Assembly: GCA_963974475.1 (NCBI GenBank)
Contig: CAXBCR010000002.1
Location: 124,001 to 188,000 of the forward strand
Direction of reading: 5' to 3'
Source of the DNA: CAJXZP01 sp963974475
Lineage (GTDB): Bacteria > Bacteroidota > Bacteroidia > Flavobacteriales_G > Salibacteraceae
DNA length: 64,000 bases
This document shows positions 53,591 through 61,743 of this stretch, one piece after another (the stretch's first letter is position 1; the number at the start of each line of letters is the position of its first letter). A program made the translations under genes and the position numbers. A model generated the notes under the pieces. It did no database searches. It saw nothing but the letters and a program-made list of their open reading frames with translations, and had not been told where the DNA came from.

Positions 53591-55066
53591 ATGGATACAT
53601 TATCAGTTAGAGTTATAGGGGAAGGATTAACATACGATGACGTTTTGTTAATTCCGTCATATTCGGAAATTTTACCAAGAGATGTAAGTGTAGCTTCCAA
53701 ATTTTCTAGAAATATTTCTATCAATATTCCTATTGTTTCTGCAGCTATGGATACGGTAACCGAATCTAAATTGGCTATTGCTATAGCACAAGAGGGAGGC
53801 ATTGGAGTGCTGCACAAGAATATGACCATTGAGCTGCAAGCTAAGGAAGTAAGAAAAGTAAAAAGATATGAGAGTGGAATGATTTTAGATCCCATTACCA
53901 TATTAATAGACTCTACCGTTGGGGATGCATTGGCTTTAATGCATGAGCATTCTATTGGAGGAATTCCAGTTGTAAAAGGTGATTTAACTCTTATAGGTAT
54001 TGTTACTAATAGAGACCTTAGATTTGAAAAAAATATGTCTCGGTCGATTTCGGAGGTAATGACTAAGGACAATCTAGTGACTATTCAAAAAGGTGCAGAT
54101 ATTACCACGGCAGAAAGTATTTTACAGCAATATAAAATTGAAAAACTACCTGTAGTAGATTCCGATAATAAGTTAACCGGGTTAATAACTTTTAAGGATA
54201 TCGTAAAGGCTAGACTTAAACCAAATGCTTGTAAAGATTCTTTTGGAAGATTACGTGTTGCAGGTGCGGTTGGAGTAACACCAGACACTTTACAACGTGT
54301 GGAAGCATTAGTGAATGCGGGTGTTGATGCTGTTGTGGTAGATACTGCCCATGGTCACTCTAAAGGAGTGATTGAAATGGTGAAAAAGGTAAAGGAAACC
54401 TACAAAACCATTGATGTTGTTGCCGGAAACATTGCGACTGTTTCTGCTGCTAAAGCTTTGTTAGAAGTGGGTGTGGATGCAGTAAAAGTTGGAATTGGCC
54501 CAGGTTCTATTTGTACAACACGAGTTATTGCGGGTGTTGGAGTACCTCAATTCACCGCGGTAATGATGGTTGCAGAAGCCTTAAGAGGAACAGGGGTTCC
54601 GGTAATTGCAGATGGGGGTATACGATATACCGGTGATATTGTAAAAGCATTAGCAGCTGGAGCATCTTCAATTATGGCAGGATCTATGTTTGCCGGTGTG
54701 GAAGAGTCACCAGGTGAAACCATTTTGTACCAAGGACGAAAGTTTAAATCATACCGAGGTATGGGTTCAATTGAAGCTATGCAAAAAGGATCAAAAGACC
54801 GTTATTTTCAGGATACCGAAGATGATATTAATAAGTTAGTACCTGAAGGTATTTCCGGACGAGTGGCCTTTAAAGGTGGCATTGAAGAAGTGCTATATCA
54901 ACAAATTGGTGGTATTCGAGCTGGAATGGGATATTGCGGAGCTAAAAATTTGGAAACATTGGCGAAAGCTGAATTCGTCAAAATTACTTCAGCTGGAGTA
55001 GTAGAAAGTCATCCACATGATGTTTCAATTACCCGTGAAGCACCTAATTATTCAAGAAAGGGATAA
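53591..55066 (+). CDS. guaB: IMP dehydrogenase
   Basis: A 491-aa NAD-dependent enzyme that makes XMP from IMP, the committed step to GMP. The N-terminal TIM-barrel half is interrupted by two CBS domains (about 95-210). The catalytic Cys is C308 in GIGPGSICTTR, followed by IADGGIRY, MAGSMFAGVEESPGE and the flap motif YRGMGSIEAM. The Arg-Tyr pair region DRYFQ is present. First gene of a possible six-gene operon with foldase-like genes. Confidence 0.97.
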   Translation: MDTLSVRVIGEGLTYDDVLLIPSYSEILPRDVSVASKFSRNISINIPIVSAAMDTVTESKLAIAIAQEGGIGVLHKNMTIELQAKEVRKVKRYESGMILDPITILIDSTVGDALALMHEHSIGGIPVVKGDLTLIGIVTNRDLRFEKNMSRSISEVMTKDNLVTIQKGADITTAESILQQYKIEKLPVVDSDNKLTGLITFKDIVKARLKPNACKDSFGRLRVAGAVGVTPDTLQRVEALVNAGVDAVVVDTAHGHSKGVIEMVKKVKETYKTIDVVAGNIATVSAAKALLEVGVDAVKVGIGPGSICTTRVIAGVGVPQFTAVMMVAEALRGTGVPVIADGGIRYTGDIVKALAAGASSIMAGSMFAGVEESPGETILYQGRKFKSYRGMGSIEAMQKGSKDRYFQDTEDDINKLVPEGISGRVAFKGGIEEVLYQQIGGIRAGMGYCGAKNLETLAKAEFVKITSAGVVESHPHDVSITREAPNYSRKG

Positions 55067-55085
55067 CATTAAATCTTTAGTTAAT

Positions 55086-57053
55086 ATGAACTTAAAACAT
55101 GTTTTAACCGGAGTGGCTTTATGCACAACCGGACTTTTATTTGCACAAAATCAAGAGGATGTATTGCTAACTATTGAAGGAAACAACATTACTGTTTCCG
55201 AATTTATGGCAATCTATAATAAGAATAATGTTGAAATACAATCGGCTGATAAAAAGAGTGTTGGTGAATACCTAGATCTGTATCTTAATTTTAAATTGAA
55301 GGTGCATGATGCGGAAGTTCAAGGGTATGATACCAATTCTTCGTTCCAAAATGAACTGAATGGTTACGTTGATCAGCTGGCAGCTCCCTATTTGGTAGAT
55401 AACCAATTTACTGAAGGGTTAATAAAAGAGGCATACGACCGTTCTAAAGAAGAAGTGAGAGCAAGTCATATTATGATAAAAATAAGTGAGAATCCTACTC
55501 CGGATGACACTTTAAAAGCTTGGAACAAGGCATGGGACGTATACAAGAAAGCAAATTTGGGAGTTGGTTTTACGGAGTTAGCAGAAAAATATTCTGAAGA
55601 TCCTTCAGTAGAACAGAATAAAGGTGACTTAGGTTATTTCTCAGCTTTTAGAATGGTTTATCCATTTGAAACAGCCGCCTATTCCACACCAGTAGGCTCT
55701 GTGGCTACTCCTATTAGAACTACTTATGGATATCACATTATTAAAGTAACGGATAAAAGACCCGCTCGCGGAGAAATAAAGGCGGCTCATATAATGATTA
55801 TTTCTAATGAAAAATCTTCTCCGGACGAAGCGAAAAAGGCAAAAAAGAAAATCGCGGAAATTTATGAAGAGTTAAAAGCTGGAGCCGCATTTTCAAAATT
55901 AGCAAATACCTATTCAGATGATAGAGGGTCTGCGCAAAAGGGCGGAGATTTAGGCTGGTTTGGAGCGGGTAAAATGGTGCCGGACTTTGAGGAACATGCA
56001 TTTGCTTTAGCAGAAAATGGAGATTTTTCAGAACCATTTTTGACCCAATTTGGATGGCATATTATTTTACGAGAGGATAAGCGAAACATGGGCACCTATG
56101 AAGAAGAGTACGAAGAGCTGTCAAAAAAAGTGAAGCATGATCGTAGAAGCTTAGGGTCACAGCATTCTCTTGTTACCAAATTAAAAGTGGCTTATGGGGT
56201 TAAGATTAAGGAAAAATCTAAATTAGATTTCTATAAAGTTGTTGATTCCAGTTATTTTGCAAATTCTTGGTCAACTGATAAAGCTGCTGGATTAGATGCA
56301 GCTATGATTACCATAAATGATAAAACCTATGGTAAAAAGAAAGTGGTTTACACTCAAAAGGATTTTGCAGAATACTTGGTTTTAAACATGCGAGGTAATT
56401 CGAAGAAGAAAGCTATTCCAATGTTAGTGAATCAAGAGTTCAATTCTTTTGTGGATGATAAAATCATTGAATATGAAAAATCCATTCTTAGCTTGAAACA
56501 TAATGAATACAAAGCTTTGCTGACTGAATACCATGATGGGATTTTGCTTTTTGAAATAATGGAGCAAGAAGTTTGGAAAAAAGCGATGCGTGATACCACT
56601 GGGTTGGATTCCTTCTTTTTGGCTAATGAAGCTAAATACATGTGGGAAGAACGCTTAAATACCGTACTATATATTTGTAAAACCGAACAGGTAGCTAACG
56701 AAGTTCAAGCATTGCTTTTAAGTAATACAGCAGATTCTATTATTTTGACTCGTATGAATAAAGATTCAGAATTACCGGTAACTATTCGCTCTGGGAAATT
56801 TGAAAAAGGAAAAGAAACCTTGTTGCAAGGTGTTGAATGGAAGAAAGGAATTTCAACACATCCAACCGACCATTCTTTTGTGGTAGTTAAAGTGATATCG
56901 GTTCTTCCCTCTGAACCTAAAAAAATAAATGAAGTTAAAGGGTTGGTAACATCCGCTTATCAAGATGAATTGGACAAACAATGGGTTGAAAAACTTAGAA
57001 CTATCTATAGTTATAAAATTCATCAAGAGGTTTTAGACGAGATCACTAAATGA
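55086..57053 (+). CDS. Periplasmic PpiC-type peptidylprolyl isomerase with two parvulin domains
   Basis: The ATG at 55086 gives a signal peptide (MNLKHVLTGVALCTTGLLFAQ); an earlier start at 55017 overlaps guaB and is unlikely. 655 aa. A SurA-N-like helical domain (about 20-115) is followed by two parvulin domains (about 124-225 and 229-335): VRASHIMIKI and IKAAHIMII, each with a GDLGYFS- or GDLGWFG-type loop and a conserved YGYHII or FGWHII motif. The second half has no PPIase signature. Likely an outer-membrane-protein chaperone and isomerase. It begins 19 bp after guaB and overlaps the next gene by 4 bp. Confidence 0.9.
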   Translation: MNLKHVLTGVALCTTGLLFAQNQEDVLLTIEGNNITVSEFMAIYNKNNVEIQSADKKSVGEYLDLYLNFKLKVHDAEVQGYDTNSSFQNELNGYVDQLAAPYLVDNQFTEGLIKEAYDRSKEEVRASHIMIKISENPTPDDTLKAWNKAWDVYKKANLGVGFTELAEKYSEDPSVEQNKGDLGYFSAFRMVYPFETAAYSTPVGSVATPIRTTYGYHIIKVTDKRPARGEIKAAHIMIISNEKSSPDEAKKAKKKIAEIYEELKAGAAFSKLANTYSDDRGSAQKGGDLGWFGAGKMVPDFEEHAFALAENGDFSEPFLTQFGWHIILREDKRNMGTYEEEYEELSKKVKHDRRSLGSQHSLVTKLKVAYGVKIKEKSKLDFYKVVDSSYFANSWSTDKAAGLDAAMITINDKTYGKKKVVYTQKDFAEYLVLNMRGNSKKKAIPMLVNQEFNSFVDDKIIEYEKSILSLKHNEYKALLTEYHDGILLFEIMEQEVWKKAMRDTTGLDSFFLANEAKYMWEERLNTVLYICKTEQVANEVQALLLSNTADSIILTRMNKDSELPVTIRSGKFEKGKETLLQGVEWKKGISTHPTDHSFVVVKVISVLPSEPKKINEVKGLVTSAYQDELDKQWVEKLRTIYSYKIHQEVLDEITK

Positions 57054-57904
57054 TTAAATTCTTCGGATATATAGCTTTTATTGCATTACTCATATCTTCT
57101 TGTTCGTCAGAACCTGAACCAAAGGAGGATAGGGTTGCAATTGCCAAAGTTTATTCTAAGGTATTGTATGAGGACGAGGTATTTAGTCAAATACCTACGG
57201 ATGCATCTGCTGAAGATAGTAATAGTATTCGAAATAGTTACATCAATACTTGGATTGATCGCCAGCTTATGGTGCACCAAGCGGAGTTAAACTTATCGGA
57301 AAAGGAGCAAGATGTTACAAGCAAATTGGAAAAATACAGGAACGATTTGCTTATTTTTTCTTATCAAAATCAATTGTTGCTGCAAAAGCTAGATACTAAC
57401 GTGTCTGCAACGGAAATAGAGGTTTATTATCAAGAAAATAAATCACGCTTTGGGTTAGTGGATTACATTGTGAAAGCAATGTACCTAAAACTAGATTCAG
57501 CATCCGTTAAAAATAAAAAAATACGGAAATGGTTAATGTCAGATAATGATGATGATCATGAAAAATTGGATGCTTTTTGTTACATGCACTCAGCCAGTTT
57601 CTCGATTGATGAAGAATGGATTTATTTAAATGAGTTGCTTGATAAGGTTCCAATTGTGACCTATAACAAAGAGCAATTGTTAAAAAACAAGAAACTAATT
57701 GAGTTTTTTGATAATGGAAATCTTTATTTGGTTAGAATTGTGGATTATAAGTTAAAGGATGGTCTATCTCCTTTATCGTTGGAACAAGAAAATATTAAGA
57801 GTATTATTTTAAATAATAGGAAATTGCAGTTTTTAGAGAACCTAAAAACGGATATTTATCAAAAAGCAAAAAATAAACAAGAAATTGAAGTATTTACACC
57901 TTAA
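57050..57904 (+). CDS. SurA-N-like lipoprotein without PPIase domain
   Basis: A 284-aa lipoprotein (lipobox LISSCSS, Cys about 18). The body is helical and resembles the chaperone part of SurA/PpiD (NTWIDRQLMVHQAELNLS, LEKYRNDLLIFSYQNQLL), but no parvulin signature (HIL, GGxLG, YGxHII) is found. It may be a chaperone-only partner of the flanking PPIases. Overlaps the upstream gene by 4 bp and the downstream by 20 bp. Confidence 0.75.
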   Translation: MIKFFGYIAFIALLISSCSSEPEPKEDRVAIAKVYSKVLYEDEVFSQIPTDASAEDSNSIRNSYINTWIDRQLMVHQAELNLSEKEQDVTSKLEKYRNDLLIFSYQNQLLLQKLDTNVSATEIEVYYQENKSRFGLVDYIVKAMYLKLDSASVKNKKIRKWLMSDNDDDHEKLDAFCYMHSASFSIDEEWIYLNELLDKVPIVTYNKEQLLKNKKLIEFFDNGNLYLVRIVDYKLKDGLSPLSLEQENIKSIILNNRKLQFLENLKTDIYQKAKNKQEIEVFTP

Positions 57905-59255
57905 ATTTATAGGTACATTCCTATTAAGCATCACAATTTTTTCGGGAGTTGTAGGGCAAAACACCTCTTCTCAACCAGTTGTAGATAAGGTTGTTGCTGT
58001 AGTAGCAGATCAAATTGTACTGAAATCCGAATTGGAAAGTGCTATTATACAATATGCTAGTTCAGGGAATCCAATTGAGCCAAATACACGATGTGTCATT
58101 TTTGAGGACTTGTTGTTTAAAAAACTACTATTGAACCAGGCGGCTTTGGATAGTGTGGAGATACCAGATGCTCAAATTGAGGACAATATTGCTAGGAGAA
58201 TGCAATTTTTTGTGCAACAAATTGGTTCGGAAAAGAAATTGGAAGAGTTTTATGGCAAATCAATACCTGAGATAAAAGCCGAATTTCATGATTTAGTGAG
58301 AGATCAAATGCTTACGGAACAGATGCAAGGTTCTATCACTTCCGGGGTTGATATTTCGCCAAAAGAGGTGAGATTATTTTTTAATGATATTCCTAAGGAT
58401 AGCTTGCCTTTTATTAATTCGGAGGTAGTGGTAGAGCATATAATGATTGATCCGGTGATAAGTGAAGAAGAAAGGAATCTTTCTAAATCAAAAATTGAAG
58501 AGATACGTCAACGGGTTTTGAAAGGAGAGGATTTTGGTACCTTGGCATTTTTGTATTCAGAAGATCCAGGTTCTGCTAAAAAGAATGGTGAGCTTGGGTT
58601 TATGAAAAGAGATGCTTTGGTCAAAGAGTTTTCGGCTGTAGCATTTTCTATTCAACCGGGTCAAGTTTCTGAAATTGTTGAAACGGAATTTGGTTACCAT
58701 ATCATTCAGCTTGTTGAACGAAGAGGACAATTAGTAAATGTAAGACACATATTAATAAAGCCTAAAGTCAATCAAATGGACCTGATTACGGCAAAGACAG
58801 AATTGGATTCTATTAGAACCCAAATTGTAGATGTGGATTCGGTTAAATTTGAAACAATGGCAGCCAGGTATTCGGATGATAAGTCCACTAGAATGAATGG
58901 CGGTAAATTGATTAATCCACAAACGGGGAGTACTGTTTTTGAGATTGATGAGGTGAGTAAGGTTGATCCAAGCTTATTTTTTATTTTAGATAAAATGAAG
59001 CCCGGTGAAATTTCAAAACCGGTTATTTATCAAAAAATGGATGGCTCTCAGGCTTATAGGATTGTGAAATTAGTATCGGTGACTGATGCTCACCGTGCAA
59101 ATATGGAAGATGACTATTTAAAAATTCAGGGTGCAGCCAAGGCGGAGAAAGAAAAAGAGGTTATGGACAAATGGATTAAAAATAAAATTAGTTCTAACTA
59201 TATTCGCATTGACGATGATTTATTAAATTGTGATTTTCAACACAGTTGGTTTTAA
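57885..59255 (+). CDS. SurA-like peptidylprolyl isomerase
   Basis: The start is a TTG (MKYLHLKFIGTFLL...), inside the previous gene. It yields a clear signal peptide; no ATG gives a better one. 456 aa. A SurA-N domain (VADQIVLKSELESAI, about 38-155) is followed by two parvulin domains (about 178-275, VVEHIMIDP, GELGF, FGYHII; and about 283-385, NVRHILIKP, GGKLI). This is the typical SurA plan for periplasmic outer-membrane-protein folding. It lies 3 bp upstream of the MoxR gene. Confidence 0.92.
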   Translation: MKYLHLKFIGTFLLSITIFSGVVGQNTSSQPVVDKVVAVVADQIVLKSELESAIIQYASSGNPIEPNTRCVIFEDLLFKKLLLNQAALDSVEIPDAQIEDNIARRMQFFVQQIGSEKKLEEFYGKSIPEIKAEFHDLVRDQMLTEQMQGSITSGVDISPKEVRLFFNDIPKDSLPFINSEVVVEHIMIDPVISEEERNLSKSKIEEIRQRVLKGEDFGTLAFLYSEDPGSAKKNGELGFMKRDALVKEFSAVAFSIQPGQVSEIVETEFGYHIIQLVERRGQLVNVRHILIKPKVNQMDLITAKTELDSIRTQIVDVDSVKFETMAARYSDDKSTRMNGGKLINPQTGSTVFEIDEVSKVDPSLFFILDKMKPGEISKPVIYQKMDGSQAYRIVKLVSVTDAHRANMEDDYLKIQGAAKAEKEKEVMDKWIKNKISSNYIRIDDDLLNCDFQHSWF

Positions 59256-59258
59256 ACT

Positions 59259-60230
59259 ATGGCAGAAATTAAATTCAAATCCGATGTAGAGGCGGTGGAG
59301 GCATTTCGCCTTAAGTATCAGATTCTAACCCAAGAGGTAAGCAAAGTTATTGTTGGGCAAGAATCTGTAATTAAAGAAGTGTTGATTGCTATTTTTAGTG
59401 GCGGACACGTGTTATTAGTTGGAGTACCAGGATTGGCAAAAACACTTTTAGTAAACGCTATTTCTACCGCTTTAGGATTAAAGTATAATCGAATTCAATT
59501 TACACCAGATTTGATGCCCTCAGATATCATTGGGTCAGAAATTTTAAATGAATCACGTCAATTCCAATTTATAAAGGGGCCTGTTTTTGCTAATATCATT
59601 CTAGCGGATGAAATAAATAGAACACCACCAAAAACGCAATCTGCTTTATTGGAAGCAATGCAAGAGAAGTCGGTTACGGCAGCTGGTCAGACTTTTGAAT
59701 TGGAGAAACCATTTTTTGTTTTAGCTACCCAAAACCCAATTGAACAAGAAGGAACTTACCCTTTGCCGGAGGCGCAATTGGATAGGTTTATGTTTAATAT
59801 CTGGGTGGATTATCCTACTTATGAGGAGGAATTAAGCATTGTGAAAACCACCACAAGTGACGAATCTCAGGTGATTGAAAGCGTGTTGTCGGGCGAAGAA
59901 ATAAAATTCTATCAACATTTGGTAAAACGAGTACCCGTAGCCGATAATGTGCTGCAATATGCGGTTAAACTAACGGCTAAAACAAGACCTAATGGTGATT
60001 TTGCAACGGATATTGTGAATCAATATGTGGCATGGGGTGCCGGCCCAAGAGCCTCGCAATACCTTATTTTGGGAGCTAAAACGCATGCGTTGATTAATGG
60101 GAAGTTTGCCCCAGATATTGAGGATGTTAAAGCCGTAGCTTTACCTATTTTACGTCATCGAATCGTACCAAATTATCGTGCGGAGGCAGAAGGATATTCT
60201 GTCCAAAAAATAGTAGAATCATTATTGTAA
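59259..60230 (+). CDS. MoxR-family AAA+ ATPase
   Basis: A 323-aa protein with Walker A GVPGLAKT (about 58-65), Walker B IILADEINRTPPKTQSALL, sensor 1 ATQNP, and an arginine-finger region LPEAQLDRF. MoxR ATPases act as chaperone-like regulators, often with a von Willebrand-domain partner; none lies beside it here. It starts 3 bp after the SurA-like gene and is followed 1 bp later by a GNAT gene, so all are probably one transcript. Confidence 0.95.
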   Translation: MAEIKFKSDVEAVEAFRLKYQILTQEVSKVIVGQESVIKEVLIAIFSGGHVLLVGVPGLAKTLLVNAISTALGLKYNRIQFTPDLMPSDIIGSEILNESRQFQFIKGPVFANIILADEINRTPPKTQSALLEAMQEKSVTAAGQTFELEKPFFVLATQNPIEQEGTYPLPEAQLDRFMFNIWVDYPTYEEELSIVKTTTSDESQVIESVLSGEEIKFYQHLVKRVPVADNVLQYAVKLTAKTRPNGDFATDIVNQYVAWGAGPRASQYLILGAKTHALINGKFAPDIEDVKAVALPILRHRIVPNYRAEAEGYSVQKIVESLL

Positions 60231-60231
60231 A

Positions 60232-60654
60232 ATGTTTCAAGAACTTTCTATTGCCTATATAAATGAAATTACACGATTGACTTGTTTTTTAAATCCGTCT
60301 TTATCATTTGAAACATTACTTGCTCGTCAAAAGGAAATGTTTGAGTTTTCCAACTATCAGTGTTTTGGATGGTTTGAAAAAGAGATTCTAATTGGTGTGG
60401 CAAGTGGGTGGATTACAATGCGTTTATATTCTGGGCGACAACTTGAAATAGATAATGTGATTTTTAACCCAGATTTTCAATCGAAAGGGTTGGGAGCTTT
60501 ATTTATTGTGCAAATAGAAAATTGGGCATCAAGTAAATCATGTGAAACCGTAGAGTTAAATACCTATGTAAATAATTCTAGATCGCATAAGTTTTATTTT
60601 AGGCATAAATATGAAATTTTAGGGTTTCATTTTCAGAAGCGTATTTCAAAGTAA
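60232..60654 (+). CDS. GNAT-family N-acetyltransferase
   Basis: A 140-aa single GNAT domain. IGVASGWITMRLYSGRQLEIDNVIFNP forms the core strands, then SKGLGALFIVQIENWA fits the R/Q-x-x-G-x-G/A acetyl-CoA loop (Gln-Ser-Lys-Gly-Leu-Gly), and VNNSRSHKFYFRHKYEILGFHF is the end pattern. Substrate unknown. It begins 1 bp after the MoxR gene. Confidence 0.85.
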   Translation: MFQELSIAYINEITRLTCFLNPSLSFETLLARQKEMFEFSNYQCFGWFEKEILIGVASGWITMRLYSGRQLEIDNVIFNPDFQSKGLGALFIVQIENWASSKSCETVELNTYVNNSRSHKFYFRHKYEILGFHFQKRISK

Positions 60655-60737
60655 AAATCACGTTAAAGACCCTGTATTTATCAGTTGGTTTTAAAGATTT
60701 ATACTTTACTTTTATCCTGTATTTTTAATTCACCGAT

Positions 60738-61607
60738 ATGAAACGTATTCTAATTCCAACCGATTTTTCAGAAGCAGCTAACAATGCCCTTCAAATTTCC
60801 ATAGCTATCGCCAAACAAGTGGGTGCGGAGATTACCTTGCTTCATTCTTTAAATAGTGCCCAACAATATGTGGATATAAGTTTATCAACTGCAGGGGATA
60901 TCACCATGCCCGGAATGCAACCAGAAGTGGTTATTGCGGCCATAGAGCAGGAAAAACAACGCGCTATTCAAAAAATGGAGGATTTAGTCACCTTGGTAAA
61001 ATCTGAAAATGTAAAGGTGAACTCTGAGATGGTTCAACCCGCATTAGAATATGTTATTAACGACTTTGTGAATGAAAACAAAATTGATTTTATTATTATG
61101 GGAACCCATGGAGCTACAGGCATACGTGAAGCTTTTATAGGTTCTGTAGCTCAAAAAATAGTGCGAATATGTCGTATTCCAGTTTTGACAGTCAATAACA
61201 GTTGTCATAATTTCAATATTTCTAAATTGGTTTGTTGTTCCGATTTTATAGAAAAACGAATTTTAGAGCAGTTACCTAGAATAGAAAAGTTTGCCGATAT
61301 GTTTAATGCAAGTTTAGCATTGGTCTATATCAATACGCCTACTTATTTTGAAGAAACAAAAACCGTTACGAAGCGTATGGAAGAAGTAGTAAAAAAATAC
61401 GGTTTAGAAGGAACTACATCCCATATCTATAATGCGTTTGACATAGATGAAGGAGTAATTGATTTTGCAGATGCCCATGGAGCGGATGTTATTGCAATGA
61501 TAACGCATGGATATCGGGGAATGAAGAAATTATTTAGTGATAATATTACCGAATCGGTGGTGAATCATAGCAGTATCCCGGTTTTGACATTACACCTACC
61601 TAAATAA
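60738..61607 (+). CDS. Tandem universal stress protein
   Basis: A 289-aa cytosolic protein with two UspA domains (about 1-152 and 158-289). The first has an intact ATP-binding motif GTHGATGIREAFIGSVAQKI (G-2x-G-9x-G-S). In the second, THGYRGMKKLFSDNITE keeps only part of the motif, so it may not bind ATP. Tandem USPs are common in Bacteroidota; role: stress endurance, inferred. Confidence 0.92.
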   Translation: MKRILIPTDFSEAANNALQISIAIAKQVGAEITLLHSLNSAQQYVDISLSTAGDITMPGMQPEVVIAAIEQEKQRAIQKMEDLVTLVKSENVKVNSEMVQPALEYVINDFVNENKIDFIIMGTHGATGIREAFIGSVAQKIVRICRIPVLTVNNSCHNFNISKLVCCSDFIEKRILEQLPRIEKFADMFNASLALVYINTPTYFEETKTVTKRMEEVVKKYGLEGTTSHIYNAFDIDEGVIDFADAHGADVIAMITHGYRGMKKLFSDNITESVVNHSSIPVLTLHLPK

Positions 61608-61743
61608 CAAAGGGTTCCATTTAATGTTATTATTATTTGTTAATCCGCCAGTTTTATGTTGAAATTTAGCTTCAAAAAATGAAATAATTCTTTTGTTTCT
61701 TTGTTATACGAATTGCAAATTCGCGTTCCTATTATAGCATGTT

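Noticed and set aside
55017..55085. Longer start for the PpiC protein
   Set aside because: It would overlap guaB and add residues without a signal peptide; the ATG at 55086 gives a clean signal.
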